Notes under the pieces: generated by a model
Database searches by the model: none
What the model saw: only the letters and a program-made list of their open reading frames with translations
What the model was told of the DNA's origin: nothing
From: Aquabacterium sp.
GTDB taxonomy: Bacteria > Pseudomonadota > Gammaproteobacteria > Burkholderiales > Burkholderiaceae_C
Assembly (NCBI GenBank): GCA_023266355.1
Contig: JAHFQM010000006.1
Location: 124,001-188,000, forward strand
Direction: 5' to 3'
Length of the DNA: 64,000 bases
Part shown: positions 47,401 through 54,925 of the stretch, piece by piece
Position numbering within the stretch: the stretch's first letter is position 1
How the letters are laid out: every line of letters starts with the position of its first letter
Position numbers and translations under genes: made by a program

Positions 47401-48808
47401 GGCTGCGGTGCAGTCCCTGGTCCAGCTCATCGACCGCTACGACCAGTTCGGCGACGTGGCCGTGCGCCTGGTCACCTTTTCGGGCACGGCCCAGGCCCAG
47501 ACCGACCACTGGCTCAGCGCCGGCGAGGCCAAGGCGCTGCTGGCCGCGCTGAACGCCGGTGGCGGCAACGAGCCCAACCACGCGATGGCCTTGCTGGCCG
47601 CGCGTGACGCCTTCGACAGCGTCGGCAAGCTGGGCGACGCCCAGAACGTGTCCTACTTCCTGGCCGGAGGCAATCCGTCGGACCTGGGTGGCGTCAGCCC
47701 CCTGACCGCCGCGGGCTGGACGACCTTCCTCAACGAGCACCAGATCAAGAGCCTGGCCGTGGGCCTGGGCGTCGATGTGGGCCCGTCGGGCCAGGCGGCA
47801 CTGGGTGCCATCGCCTACGACGGCCAGGCTTCGTCTGACTTGAACGCCACCTACGTCACCGCTTTCGACGGCCTGACCAATGCGCTCAATGGTTCAACCC
47901 GGGACATCATCTCGGGCCGCCTGGTCAATACCGCCACCAGCGCGGGCGGTCAGGTCGGCGCCGATGGCTTCGACCACGTCGGCACCGTCACCATCGATGG
48001 CGTGACCCACGATTTCGTGGCCGGCCAGAACGCGGTGCAGTCGTTCACGACCAACGCCGGCGGTGTGTTCACCGTCAACATGCTGACCTCCGAGTACAGC
48101 TACACCGCGCCTTCGGGCAGCTTCGGCCTGCTCAAGGAGCAGATTGCCTTCACCCTGCTGGACCACGACGGCGATGCGGGCAAGTCGGTGCTCACTATCA
48201 ACCTGGACCACACCGACGTCCGGGTGGGCACGGCGGCCGACAACGCGATCTCCGGCGATGGCAGCAGCCAGTTCCTGATGGGCTGCGAGGGCAACGACGC
48301 TCTGACGGGCGGCGATGGCAGCGACATCCTGATGGGCAATGCCGGCAACGACGAGTTGCGCGGCGGCCTGGGCCGCGACACCCTGGTGGGCGGTGCCGGT
48401 CACGACCAGCTGGAAGGCGGTCAGGGCAGCGATGTGTTCGCGTGGCGCTTCAGCGATGCGGGCACGCCGTCGGCACCCGCCGAAGACCACGTGCTCGATT
48501 TCGGCGCGGCCCTGCCCAACCGCGGCGGCGATGTGCTCGACCTGCGCGACCTGCTGCAAGGCGAGCACGGCGGCACGGGCCTCTACAACATCGGCCAGTA
48601 CATCCACATCAATGCCGATGCGGGCAGCACCGTCATCCGCGTCAGCAGCATCGGCGATTTCAGCCCCACCGATGCCACCATGGGCGCGGCCGACCAGCGC
48701 ATCGTGCTGGACAACGTGGACCTGGTGGCCCGCCTGGGCGCGGGCCTGAGCGAGCAGCAGCTGATCGCCAAGCTCGTCGAGCAAGGCAAGCTGCTGGTGG
48801 ACGCCTGA
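44447..48808 (+). CDS. Giant surface adhesin: retention module, Calx-beta repeats, VWA, RTX, type I secretion end
   Basis: 1453 residues. The N-terminus (about 1-60: GTVTAVWGQAFLRLPNGQLR, GDKVVGGQQIITEDNGLVQI) looks like the retention module of LapA-type adhesins, which keeps the protein in the outer membrane. Calx-beta-type blocks (about 160-430 and 555-825) contain NEGAGVATFTITLDKPS. A VWA domain follows, about 960-1150 (LLLVLDTSNAMG; its MIDAS motif reads D-T-S-N-A, lacking the last Ser). RTX nonapeptides lie near 1275-1325 (GNDALTGGDGSD, GNDELRGGLGRD, GHDQLEGGQGSD), and the C-terminus is of the type I secretion kind. No transporter or protease gene of the Lap type is adjacent. No signal peptide, as expected. 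Confidence 0.9.
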   Translation: MPILAMSSGTVTAVWGQAFLRLPNGQLRAVKVGDKVVGGQQIITEDNGLVQIAPDAVRTLPAQAAKPLPADAVIADLNSTVPLDPPGAGLQGGLAGSLSSGLRVDRIAEGVTPLAFDFGTDRVLPPSLVPVTALQASTPAAAAAATPVTPTPEPTQPQLSINDVRVNEGAGVATFTITLDKPSTQPVTVTYTSRSGTAVVGKGEGADAGLVTETVTIPAGQTSVDVTVPIFNDRTYEGSETFQVDLSQPSNAGIAKGTGTGTILDDGTGTLGPDQRVPDDDRPAVQIAAGPAVVEGQPAVFTLSLTHPSNFPVGVALKLLTGTVDPVTGQGKYITPGEDNTPLEVLNPTTGQWELLTGALTFAPGTTSLQVRVPTLNDGLVEGTEIVGLQATASGDAAPGGAGPLTAEVTVRDNDAEGTVYESGLSTTIPVGDDTTRASGPSPLVDAQGNPVAATVTAPTQAVTTASGQTVVWKSDGNGGLIGYAGDAPGARPVAVLTLSADGRYAFELKQPLQHADGQTDLVLDFGLTPNAAGSVPDATLHIHVIDAQPALPAVSIDSVTVNEGAGVATFTITLDKPSAQPVTVTYTSRSGTAVVGTGEGADAGVVTQTVTIPADQTSAQVTVPVTNDGTYEGSETFQVVLSQPVNATIAQGTGTGTILDDGTGTLGPNQTVADDDRPAVQIAAGPTVVEGQPAVFTLSLTHPSNFPVGVALKLLTGAVDPVTGQGKYITPGVDNTPLEVLNPTTGQWELLTGALTFAPGTTSLQVRVPTLNDGLVEGTEVVGLQATVDSGVTTTTAPVTAAVSVRDNDAEGTVYEASLSGVTIPTPSIFKGSLGMVDASGQPVPVTLKVPTEVLFTSISGQKLVWTNEANGDLVARAGTTADAPLVASVSTDGQGGFSFSLLQPIQHADGSDVQDIHFATQPVGATTDAGNGTLTIHVVDDQPSLPATIGIAATTLDTNLLLVLDTSNAMGAASGVGNLTRLQAAVQSLVQLIDRYDQFGDVAVRLVTFSGTAQAQTDHWLSAGEAKALLAALNAGGGNEPNHAMALLAARDAFDSVGKLGDAQNVSYFLAGGNPSDLGGVSPLTAAGWTTFLNEHQIKSLAVGLGVDVGPSGQAALGAIAYDGQASSDLNATYVTAFDGLTNALNGSTRDIISGRLVNTATSAGGQVGADGFDHVGTVTIDGVTHDFVAGQNAVQSFTTNAGGVFTVNMLTSEYSYTAPSGSFGLLKEQIAFTLLDHDGDAGKSVLTINLDHTDVRVGTAADNAISGDGSSQFLMGCEGNDALTGGDGSDILMGNAGNDELRGGLGRDTLVGGAGHDQLEGGQGSDVFAWRFSDAGTPSAPAEDHVLDFGAALPNRGGDVLDLRDLLQGEHGGTGLYNIGQYIHINADAGSTVIRVSSIGDFSPTDATMGAADQRIVLDNVDLVARLGAGLSEQQLIAKLVEQGKLLVDA
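44943..45714 (+). repeat. Internal long direct repeat, copy 1 (adhesin)
   Basis: About 770 bp nearly identical to 46131-46898, offset about 1.18 kb. It encodes one Calx-beta-like block plus the following domain that ends VRDNDAEGTVYE. Differences between copies are mostly single bases and a few codons. Confidence 0.85.
46131..46898 (+). repeat. Internal long direct repeat, copy 2 (adhesin)
   Basis: Second copy of the 44943-45714 block. High identity suggests a recent duplication or ongoing gene conversion, and gives a target for recombination that would change adhesin length in frame. Confidence 0.85.
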
Positions 48809-49495
48809 TCAGCGACGCAGCTTCGGCTGCGGCACCGTTTTGAGCTCGCCGGGCAGGCTGGCCACGTAGGTGGCCAACTGCTTGAGTTCTGTGTGGGTGA
48901 ACAGCTTGGCCTGGGGCCCCATGATGGCGTTGGCGCGGCCGATCTGCGGGTTGCGTTCGGTCTGGTAAGCCTTCAGCGCCACGTACAGGTAGTCGGCGTG
49001 CTGCCCAGCGATCTTCGGGTAGCTGGCGTCGATGGGCTTGTTCATGTCGGCGCCGTGGCAGGCCATGCAGTTGCCCTTGGTGAGCAGGGCCTGGATGTCG
49101 GCGGTCGGTGTCGCGGGGGCGGCCGGGGCGGCGGGTGAGGGGATGTCCTTGCCGCTGGCCTCGTAGAAGGCAGCCACGTCGGCGATGTCCTGGTCGCTCA
49201 TGGACGCGGCGATGCCCTTCATCGTCGGGTGCTTGCGCTCGCCCTTGCGGTAGGCGGTGAGCGCCGCGGCGATGTATTTCGCGTTCTGCCCCGAAATCTT
49301 GGGCACCTTGTGCACCTCGGGAAAACTGGCCTGGTAGCCCGTGATGCCATGGCAACCAATGCACATGGCGACTTTCTGGCGGGCGGTGGCCGAGTCGGCC
49401 GCATCGGCTGCATTCTGGGCTTGGGCGGTGGTGCTCAGGCCAGCGGCCAGGGCGATGACGGCCAGGGAGGTGAAGCGCATCGAGGGTGTTTTCAT
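48809..49495 (-). CDS. Diheme cytochrome c, c4-like
   Basis: 228 residues with a signal peptide (about 1-26, cut after AQA). Two heme sites, C45-x2-C48-H49 (CIGCH) and C143-x2-C146-H147 (CMACH), in two similar halves joined by an Ala/Pro linker (IPSPAAPAAPATPTA). Candidate axial Met lie in the MKGIAASMSD and NAIMGPQA stretches. Cytochrome c4 carries electrons in the periplasm to terminal oxidases. It converges with the adhesin gene with no gap. Confidence 0.92.
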   Translation of the reverse strand: MKTPSMRFTSLAVIALAAGLSTTAQAQNAADAADSATARQKVAMCIGCHGITGYQASFPEVHKVPKISGQNAKYIAAALTAYRKGERKHPTMKGIAASMSDQDIADVAAFYEASGKDIPSPAAPAAPATPTADIQALLTKGNCMACHGADMNKPIDASYPKIAGQHADYLYVALKAYQTERNPQIGRANAIMGPQAKLFTHTELKQLATYVASLPGELKTVPQPKLRR

Positions 49496-49603
49496 GGGTC
49501 GTCGGTCAGGAAGGGATGTCCGGCAGGGAAAAACACAGGGTTCGGGGCATTATTGGGGCTCGCCCTATACTCGAACACAGTAACAACCCGGTTGAGTCTG
49601 CGC

Positions 49604-50446
49604 ATGAAATTCCAAGGAACCGACGAATACGTCGCCACCGACGACCTGAAACTCGCTGTCAATGCCGCGCTGAAACTCCAGCGCCCGCTGTTGGTCAAGG
49701 GTGAGCCTGGCACGGGCAAGACCATGCTGGCCGAGCAGGTCTCGATGGCACTCGGCATGCCGCTGTTGCAATGGCACATCAAATCGACCACCAAGGCGCA
49801 GCAGGGCCTGTACGAATATGACGCCGTCAGCCGCCTGCGCGACAGCCAGCTCGGCGAGGAAAAGGTCAAGGACATCCACAACTACATCGTCAAGGGTGTG
49901 CTGTGGCAGGCTTTCGATGCCGACCAGCCGGTGGCCCTGCTGATCGACGAAATCGACAAGGCCGACATCGAATTCCCGAATGACCTCCTGCGCGAAATCG
50001 ACCGCATGGAGTTCTATGTGTATGAGACGCGCCAGCTGGTCAAGGCCCGTCACCGGCCGCTGGTCATCATCACCTCGAACAACGAAAAAGACCTGCCGGA
50101 CGCCTTCTTGCGCCGCTGCTTCTTCCACTACATCCGTTTCCCCGATGCCACGACGATGAAGCAGATCGTGGACGTGCACTTCCCGCACATCAAGCAGGAT
50201 TTGCTGTCGGCGGCCATGCGCCACTTCTACGAGGTGCGCAACCTGCCGGGCCTGAAGAAGAAGCCGAGCACCTCGGAGCTGATCGACTGGCTCAAGCTGC
50301 TGGTGGCCGAGGACATCCCGGCCGAGGCGCTGCAGAGCAAGGACGAGAAGGTCAGCGTGCCGCCGTTGGTGGGTGCGCTGCTCAAGAACGAGCAGGACCT
50401 CAGCCTGTTCGAAAAGCTGGTGTACATGGCCCGCCACAACCGCTGA
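49604..50446 (+). CDS. MoxR-type AAA+ ATPase
   Basis: 280 residues from the ATG at 49604. Walker A GEPGTGKTM near 33-41, Walker B ALLIDEIDKAD near 108, sensor 1 VIITSNNEKDLPDAFLRRC near 145-165. MoxR-type ATPases work as chaperones with VWA-domain proteins; a fitting VWA gene begins at 51774 on the same strand, but a diguanylate cyclase on the opposite strand lies between. TATACT at 49566-49571 is a good -10 box about 33 bp before the ATG, with a weak -35. The frame upstream to 49229 is a shadow of the cytochrome gene. Confidence 0.92.
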   Translation: MKFQGTDEYVATDDLKLAVNAALKLQRPLLVKGEPGTGKTMLAEQVSMALGMPLLQWHIKSTTKAQQGLYEYDAVSRLRDSQLGEEKVKDIHNYIVKGVLWQAFDADQPVALLIDEIDKADIEFPNDLLREIDRMEFYVYETRQLVKARHRPLVIITSNNEKDLPDAFLRRCFFHYIRFPDATTMKQIVDVHFPHIKQDLLSAAMRHFYEVRNLPGLKKKPSTSELIDWLKLLVAEDIPAEALQSKDEKVSVPPLVGALLKNEQDLSLFEKLVYMARHNR

Positions 50447-50462
50447 CCGCGGTGGGCTGCCG

Positions 50463-51644
50463 TCAGGCGGCCCGTGGGGTGGCCACTTCCACCCGGTTGC
50501 GGCCCTGGGCCTTGGCGCGGTAGAGGGCGTCGTCGGCGCGGCGCAACAAGGCGTCCAGGGGCTCCGTGGGGTTCGTGGCGCAGGCCACGCCGGTGCTGAT
50601 CGTCACGCAGAGGGTGTCGTCGCGCCAGGCAATTTCTCGCGCGTGCACGGCGGCGCGCAGGCGCTCGGCGGCTTGCAGGGCGCCCTCGTGCTCGGTGTGG
50701 GGCAACAGCACGCAGAATTCCTCGCCGCCGTAACGGGCCACGCGGTCCACCTCGCGGCCTTGTTCCATCAGCGTCTGGGCCACCTGGCGCAAGACCTCGT
50801 CGCCGGCCGCATGGCCCAGCAGGTCGTTGATGCGCTTGAAGTGGTCGATGTCCACCAGCAGCACCGAAAACGGCTCGTTGAAGCGCTGCAGGCGGTGCGC
50901 CTCGCGGGCCAGGCATTGCTCGATGGCGCGGCGGTTGAGCAAGCCGGTCAGGCTGTCGTGTTGTGACAGGTGCTGCAGGCGGTTGACCAGGCGCATGACC
51001 ACGATGTAGCCCTGCACGAACGCGACCACGATGGACAGCACCGAGGTCAGGAACACCAGCGTCACCTGGCGCACTTCCAGCGGGGGCAGCAGTGCCTGTG
51101 CACCGGCCTGGCCCATGAGCACGGCGACGCTGGTGAGCGTGAACACGAGGGCGGTGGCACACAGCACGGCGCTGGACGTCAAGGCCGTGCCCGGGCGGAA
51201 TTCGCGGGCAATGGCGGCGTGGGTTTCCCTGGCGCACTTCAGCAGCAGGGTCACGATGACGAGGCAAGACGCGAAGATGCCCAGGGACGGCCACCCCAGC
51301 GGCGCGCACAGCAGCAGGTTGAAGGCCGCCACCCCGGCGATCAGGCGCAAAAAGTCGGACGTGGTGTGAGGCAGGCGCAGGAAGGAGAGCAGGCCGCGCC
51401 GCAGCGAGGCCGCCCCCAGCACCGCCAGGGAGCAGGCCAGCATCGTCTGCAGGTTGCTGTGGTTGCCGCCTTCGGTCACCGTGACCAGCAGCGCGGCGCC
51501 GTTGGCGATGCTGGCGCGCATCCACTCGGAGGCCGCGCGCCGCGACAGGCCCATCCAGCGACCGCCGATCAGCCACATGGCCGTGGTGAGGCTGTGCATC
51601 AGCAGGATGTAGGCGGTCAACAGCAGGTGGGGTGAGATGTGCAT
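50463..51644 (-). CDS. Membrane-bound diguanylate cyclase
   Basis: 393 residues. About six membrane segments in 1-215, then a GGDEF domain with HDSLTGLLNRRAIEQ, VDIDHFKRINDLLGHAAGDEVLR, and RYGGEEF. An allosteric I-site RxxD (REVD) lies five residues before GGEEF, so c-di-GMP feedback is likely. The substrate-binding Asp and the metal-binding Asp in VDIDHF are intact, so activity is expected. No EAL domain. Sits between moxR and the VWA gene in the opposite direction. A link to adhesin control by c-di-GMP is possible but not shown. Confidence 0.9.
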   Translation of the reverse strand: MHISPHLLLTAYILLMHSLTTAMWLIGGRWMGLSRRAASEWMRASIANGAALLVTVTEGGNHSNLQTMLACSLAVLGAASLRRGLLSFLRLPHTTSDFLRLIAGVAAFNLLLCAPLGWPSLGIFASCLVIVTLLLKCARETHAAIAREFRPGTALTSSAVLCATALVFTLTSVAVLMGQAGAQALLPPLEVRQVTLVFLTSVLSIVVAFVQGYIVVMRLVNRLQHLSQHDSLTGLLNRRAIEQCLAREAHRLQRFNEPFSVLLVDIDHFKRINDLLGHAAGDEVLRQVAQTLMEQGREVDRVARYGGEEFCVLLPHTEHEGALQAAERLRAAVHAREIAWRDDTLCVTISTGVACATNPTEPLDALLRRADDALYRAKAQGRNRVEVATPRAA

Positions 51645-51773
51645 GCGCGCGGGGACTCCAACTCAATGCCGCCGCCATGTCGCCTCTGTGCTGCTTCGAT
51701 GCCGGATCATGGCCTGGCCCTGGCATGACACCCGTTCAGGGGTCAAAATAGCGCCAGATTCGCAGGACAGCCT

Positions 51774-52946
51774 ATGCTCATCGACTTCTTCTTTGCCTTG
51801 CGTGCGGCCCGACTGCCGGTGACCATCCCCGAGTACCTCAGCTTGCTGGAGGCGATCAAGGCGGACGTCATCGAGCCGTCGGTGGACGAGTTCTACCACC
51901 TTGCGAGGATGTCGCTGGTCAAGAACGAAGCGCATTTCGACAAATTCGACCGCGCTTTTGCCACCTATTTCAGGGGGGCCACGGCCGCGCTCGAGATGGG
52001 CAAGGACATTCCCTTGGATTGGCTGCGCAAGCACTTCGAGCGTGAACTCACGCCCGAAGACAAGGCCAAGATCGAGGCCATGGGCTGGGACAAGCTCATG
52101 GACCGCATCAAGCAGCTGCTCGAAGAACAGAAAGAGCGCCACGAGGGCGGCAACAAGTGGATCGGCACGGGCGGCACCTCGCCCTTCGGCGCGCATGGCT
52201 ACAACCCCGAGGGCATCCGCATCGGCCAGGAGAAGTCGCGCAACCGCAGCGCGGTGAAGGTGTGGGACAAGCGCGAGTTCAAGGACTACGACGACTCGAT
52301 CGAACTCGACACCCGCAGCATCAAGGTGGCGCTGCGCCGCTTGCGCAAGTTCGCGCGCCAGGGTGCGGCCGAAGAGCTGGACCTCGACCACACCATCCAC
52401 GCCACGGCGGCCAATGCCGGCATGCTGGACATCAAGATGGTGCCCGAGCGCCACAACACCGTGAAGGTGCTGCTGCTGATGGACGTGGGCGGTTCGATGG
52501 ACGACCACGTGCACCGCGTGGAGGAGTTGTTTTCGGCGGCCAAGAGCGAGTTCAAGCACCTGGAGTTTTATTACTTCCACAACTGCGTCTATGACTTCAT
52601 GTGGAAGAACAACCACCGCCGCTTCACGGAGAAGGTCCCGACCTGGGACATCCTGCGCAAGTACAACAAGGACTACAAGCTGATCTTCGTGGGCGACGCG
52701 ACCATGAGCCCCTACGAGATCCTGCAGGCGCACGGCAGCGTGGAATACAACAACGAGGAGGCCGGTGCGGAGTGGATCGGCCGCCTGACGCACGCGTTCC
52801 CCAACCATGCCTGGATCAACCCCGAGCCGCCGGGCGTGTGGGGCTACCGCCAGAGCGTGTCCATCATGCAGCAGCTGGTGGGTGGGCGCATGTTCCCCAT
52901 GAGCTTGCAGGGCCTGGAAAGCGCCATGCGTCTGTTGAGCAAATGA
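51774..52946 (+). CDS. VWA-domain protein, CoxE/YeaD-like partner of MoxR
   Basis: 390 residues. N-terminal helical part (FFFALRAARLPVTIPEYLSL, DEFYHLARMSLVKNEAHFDKFDRAF), and a C-terminal VWA-type fold with VLLLMDVGGSMDDHVHRVEELFSAAKSEFKHLEFYYFHNCVYDFMW near 236-280. The MIDAS motif reads D-V-G-G-S, one Ser replaced by Gly. The family (DUF2201/CoxE-like) pairs with MoxR ATPases in complex assembly. Its stop overlaps the tamA start by four bases (ATGA at 52943-52946), so it is translationally tied to the translocation module genes. Confidence 0.88.
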   Translation: MLIDFFFALRAARLPVTIPEYLSLLEAIKADVIEPSVDEFYHLARMSLVKNEAHFDKFDRAFATYFRGATAALEMGKDIPLDWLRKHFERELTPEDKAKIEAMGWDKLMDRIKQLLEEQKERHEGGNKWIGTGGTSPFGAHGYNPEGIRIGQEKSRNRSAVKVWDKREFKDYDDSIELDTRSIKVALRRLRKFARQGAAEELDLDHTIHATAANAGMLDIKMVPERHNTVKVLLLMDVGGSMDDHVHRVEELFSAAKSEFKHLEFYYFHNCVYDFMWKNNHRRFTEKVPTWDILRKYNKDYKLIFVGDATMSPYEILQAHGSVEYNNEEAGAEWIGRLTHAFPNHAWINPEPPGVWGYRQSVSIMQQLVGGRMFPMSLQGLESAMRLLSK

Positions 52947-54925
52947 GCTTGTCCTGGGCGCGTTGCCTGGCCGTGAGCAGGGCCTGGTTGCTGGCCTGGC
53001 CCTTGGCTTGTCCGCTGGTGGCGTGGCCTCAGGTGGCGCCCGTTGCACCCGTGGCGCCTGCCGTGGCGGGCGCTTCGGCAGCCGCCGCACCGCCGCGGGC
53101 CGTTCGCCTGCCCATGAACTGGCGCCTGGTCGTCGATGCGCCATCGCCCTTGGACAGTCTGCTCGAGGCCAACCTCGACCTGGCGCGCTTCCAGCAGGAT
53201 GCCAACGTCAGCCGCGGCGAATTGCGGCGTTTGGTGGCGGCGGTGCCCGAGCAGGCGCGCAGCCTGCTGGACGCGGAAGGCTATTTCGCCGCGCAGGTGC
53301 GCATCCGGGTGCAGGACGAGGTGGCGGACAAGGTGACGAACAGGAGGGAGACTGACAAGGCGGATGCCGCGGACAGCGACGGCACGCTGGCCGTTGGGGC
53401 AGACAGCGCACCGGCGGCAGACCGCCAGGAGGTGACGGTGACCGTGACGGTCGAGCCAGGCCCGCGCACCGAGGTGAGCCGGGTGCAGTTCGTCTTTGAA
53501 GGCGGGCTGGACCAGCGCCTGTCGGACGGCGACGCGGTGGCCCAGGCCCTGGCCGACCAACTGGCGGCGAAGTGGGCCTTGCCCGAGGGCGAGGTGTTCC
53601 GCCAGGCCGACTGGTCGTCGGCCAAGACCGACACCCTGGCCCGCTTGCGTGCGGACACCTACCCGCTGGCATCCTGGAGCGGCACGGCCGCCACGGTGGA
53701 TGCCACCGCGCACACGGCCAGCCTCTTCCTGGTGGCCGATTCAGGGCCGGCGTTCGCGTTCGGGCCCATCCAGGTCGAGGGGCTGCAGCGCCAGCCCGCC
53801 TCGGCCATCGCCAACCTGGCGCCTTTCAAGCAGGGCGGGCCTTACCGCGAGCGCCAGTTGCTGGACTGGCAGGAACGCATCCAGAAGCTGGGCCTGTTCG
53901 ACAGCGTGTTCGTGTCGCCGGCGCTGGACGCCAGCCACCCGGAGGCCACGTCGCTGGTGGTGCAGGTGCGCGAGCTGCCGCTGCAGTCGGCCACGGCGGG
54001 CATCGGCATCAGCAGCGACAACGGGCCGCGCCTGTCGCTGGAGCACCTGCACCGCAATGCTTTCGGGCTGGACTGGCAGGCCAAGACCAAGGTGCAGCTG
54101 GGCGCGCGCCTGCAGGACGCCCAGCTCGACTTCACCTCCCACCCCTGGGAGGGCCACAAGCGCGGCCTGGTGTCGGCACAGACGACGGGCCTGACCGACA
54201 GCGACAACGCCGTCACCCACAGCCAGCGCCTGCGCGTGGGCCTGTTGCGCGAAGGCGAGCGCCTGGAGCGCTCCGATTACGTCGAGCTGCAGCACGCCAG
54301 CGTGCGTTCGGCCACGGACGTGCTGGTGTCGAACGCCACGGCCCTGAGCGCCACCACGCAGTGGATTTTCCGGGATGTGGACAACCGCCTGCTGCCGACC
54401 CGTGGCACGGCTTCGATGGCCCAGCTGACCTTCGGGCGCACCTACTCGGCGCTGGACCAGGATGGCTTCTTCGGGCGGGCGCACACGCGCCTGACGGGCT
54501 ACCTGCCGCTGCCGCTGGCGTGGCAACTGACCGCGCGCGGCGAGGTGGGCCAGGTGCTGGCCAACGAGTCGGTCAGCGTGCCCGACACCCTCTTGTTCCG
54601 TGCCGGTGGCGATGACTCGGTGCGGGGCTATGCCTACCGGTCGCTGGGCGTGGAGATCGCGGGCGTGACCACCGGTGCGCGCTCCGTGGCCACGGCCAGC
54701 CTGGAGCTGGCCCATGCCCTGCCGGTGCGCGTGCCGGGCCTGCAAGGCGCCATCTTTGCCGATGTGGGCGATGCGGCCGACCGTTTCAGCAAGATGTCGG
54801 CCAAGCGCGGCTATGGTTTCGGCGTGCGCTGGCGCAGCCCGGTGGGGCCTTTCCGCCTGGACGTGGCCTATGGCGAAGCGGTGCAGCAATGGCGCCTGCA
54901 CTTCAGCGTGGGGGTCAGCTTGTGA
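52943..54925 (+). CDS. tamA: TamA outer-membrane translocation/assembly protein
   Basis: 660 residues from the ATG at 52943. A signal peptide (about 1-35, WLLAWPLACPLVAWPQVAP), then POTRA repeats (about 60-330) with FGPIQVEGLQRQPASAIANLAPFKQGGPYRERQLLDWQERIQKLGLFDSVFV, and a C-terminal Omp85 barrel (RAGGDDSVRGYAYRSLG near 550, GYGFGVRWRSPVGPFRLDVAYG near 620). An insert of acidic residues lies in POTRA 2 (RRETDKADAADSDGTL near 135-150). TamA with TamB moves lipids or autotransporters across the envelope. The stop overlaps the tamB GTG start. Confidence 0.92.
   Translation: MSLSWARCLAVSRAWLLAWPLACPLVAWPQVAPVAPVAPAVAGASAAAAPPRAVRLPMNWRLVVDAPSPLDSLLEANLDLARFQQDANVSRGELRRLVAAVPEQARSLLDAEGYFAAQVRIRVQDEVADKVTNRRETDKADAADSDGTLAVGADSAPAADRQEVTVTVTVEPGPRTEVSRVQFVFEGGLDQRLSDGDAVAQALADQLAAKWALPEGEVFRQADWSSAKTDTLARLRADTYPLASWSGTAATVDATAHTASLFLVADSGPAFAFGPIQVEGLQRQPASAIANLAPFKQGGPYRERQLLDWQERIQKLGLFDSVFVSPALDASHPEATSLVVQVRELPLQSATAGIGISSDNGPRLSLEHLHRNAFGLDWQAKTKVQLGARLQDAQLDFTSHPWEGHKRGLVSAQTTGLTDSDNAVTHSQRLRVGLLREGERLERSDYVELQHASVRSATDVLVSNATALSATTQWIFRDVDNRLLPTRGTASMAQLTFGRTYSALDQDGFFGRAHTRLTGYLPLPLAWQLTARGEVGQVLANESVSVPDTLLFRAGGDDSVRGYAYRSLGVEIAGVTTGARSVATASLELAHALPVRVPGLQGAIFADVGDAADRFSKMSAKRGYGFGVRWRSPVGPFRLDVAYGEAVQQWRLHFSVGVSL

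Noticed and set aside
44135..47740. 1201-codon open frame opposite the adhesin
   Set aside because: Repeats in it only mirror the adhesin repeats; Arg/Gly/His-rich with no domains.
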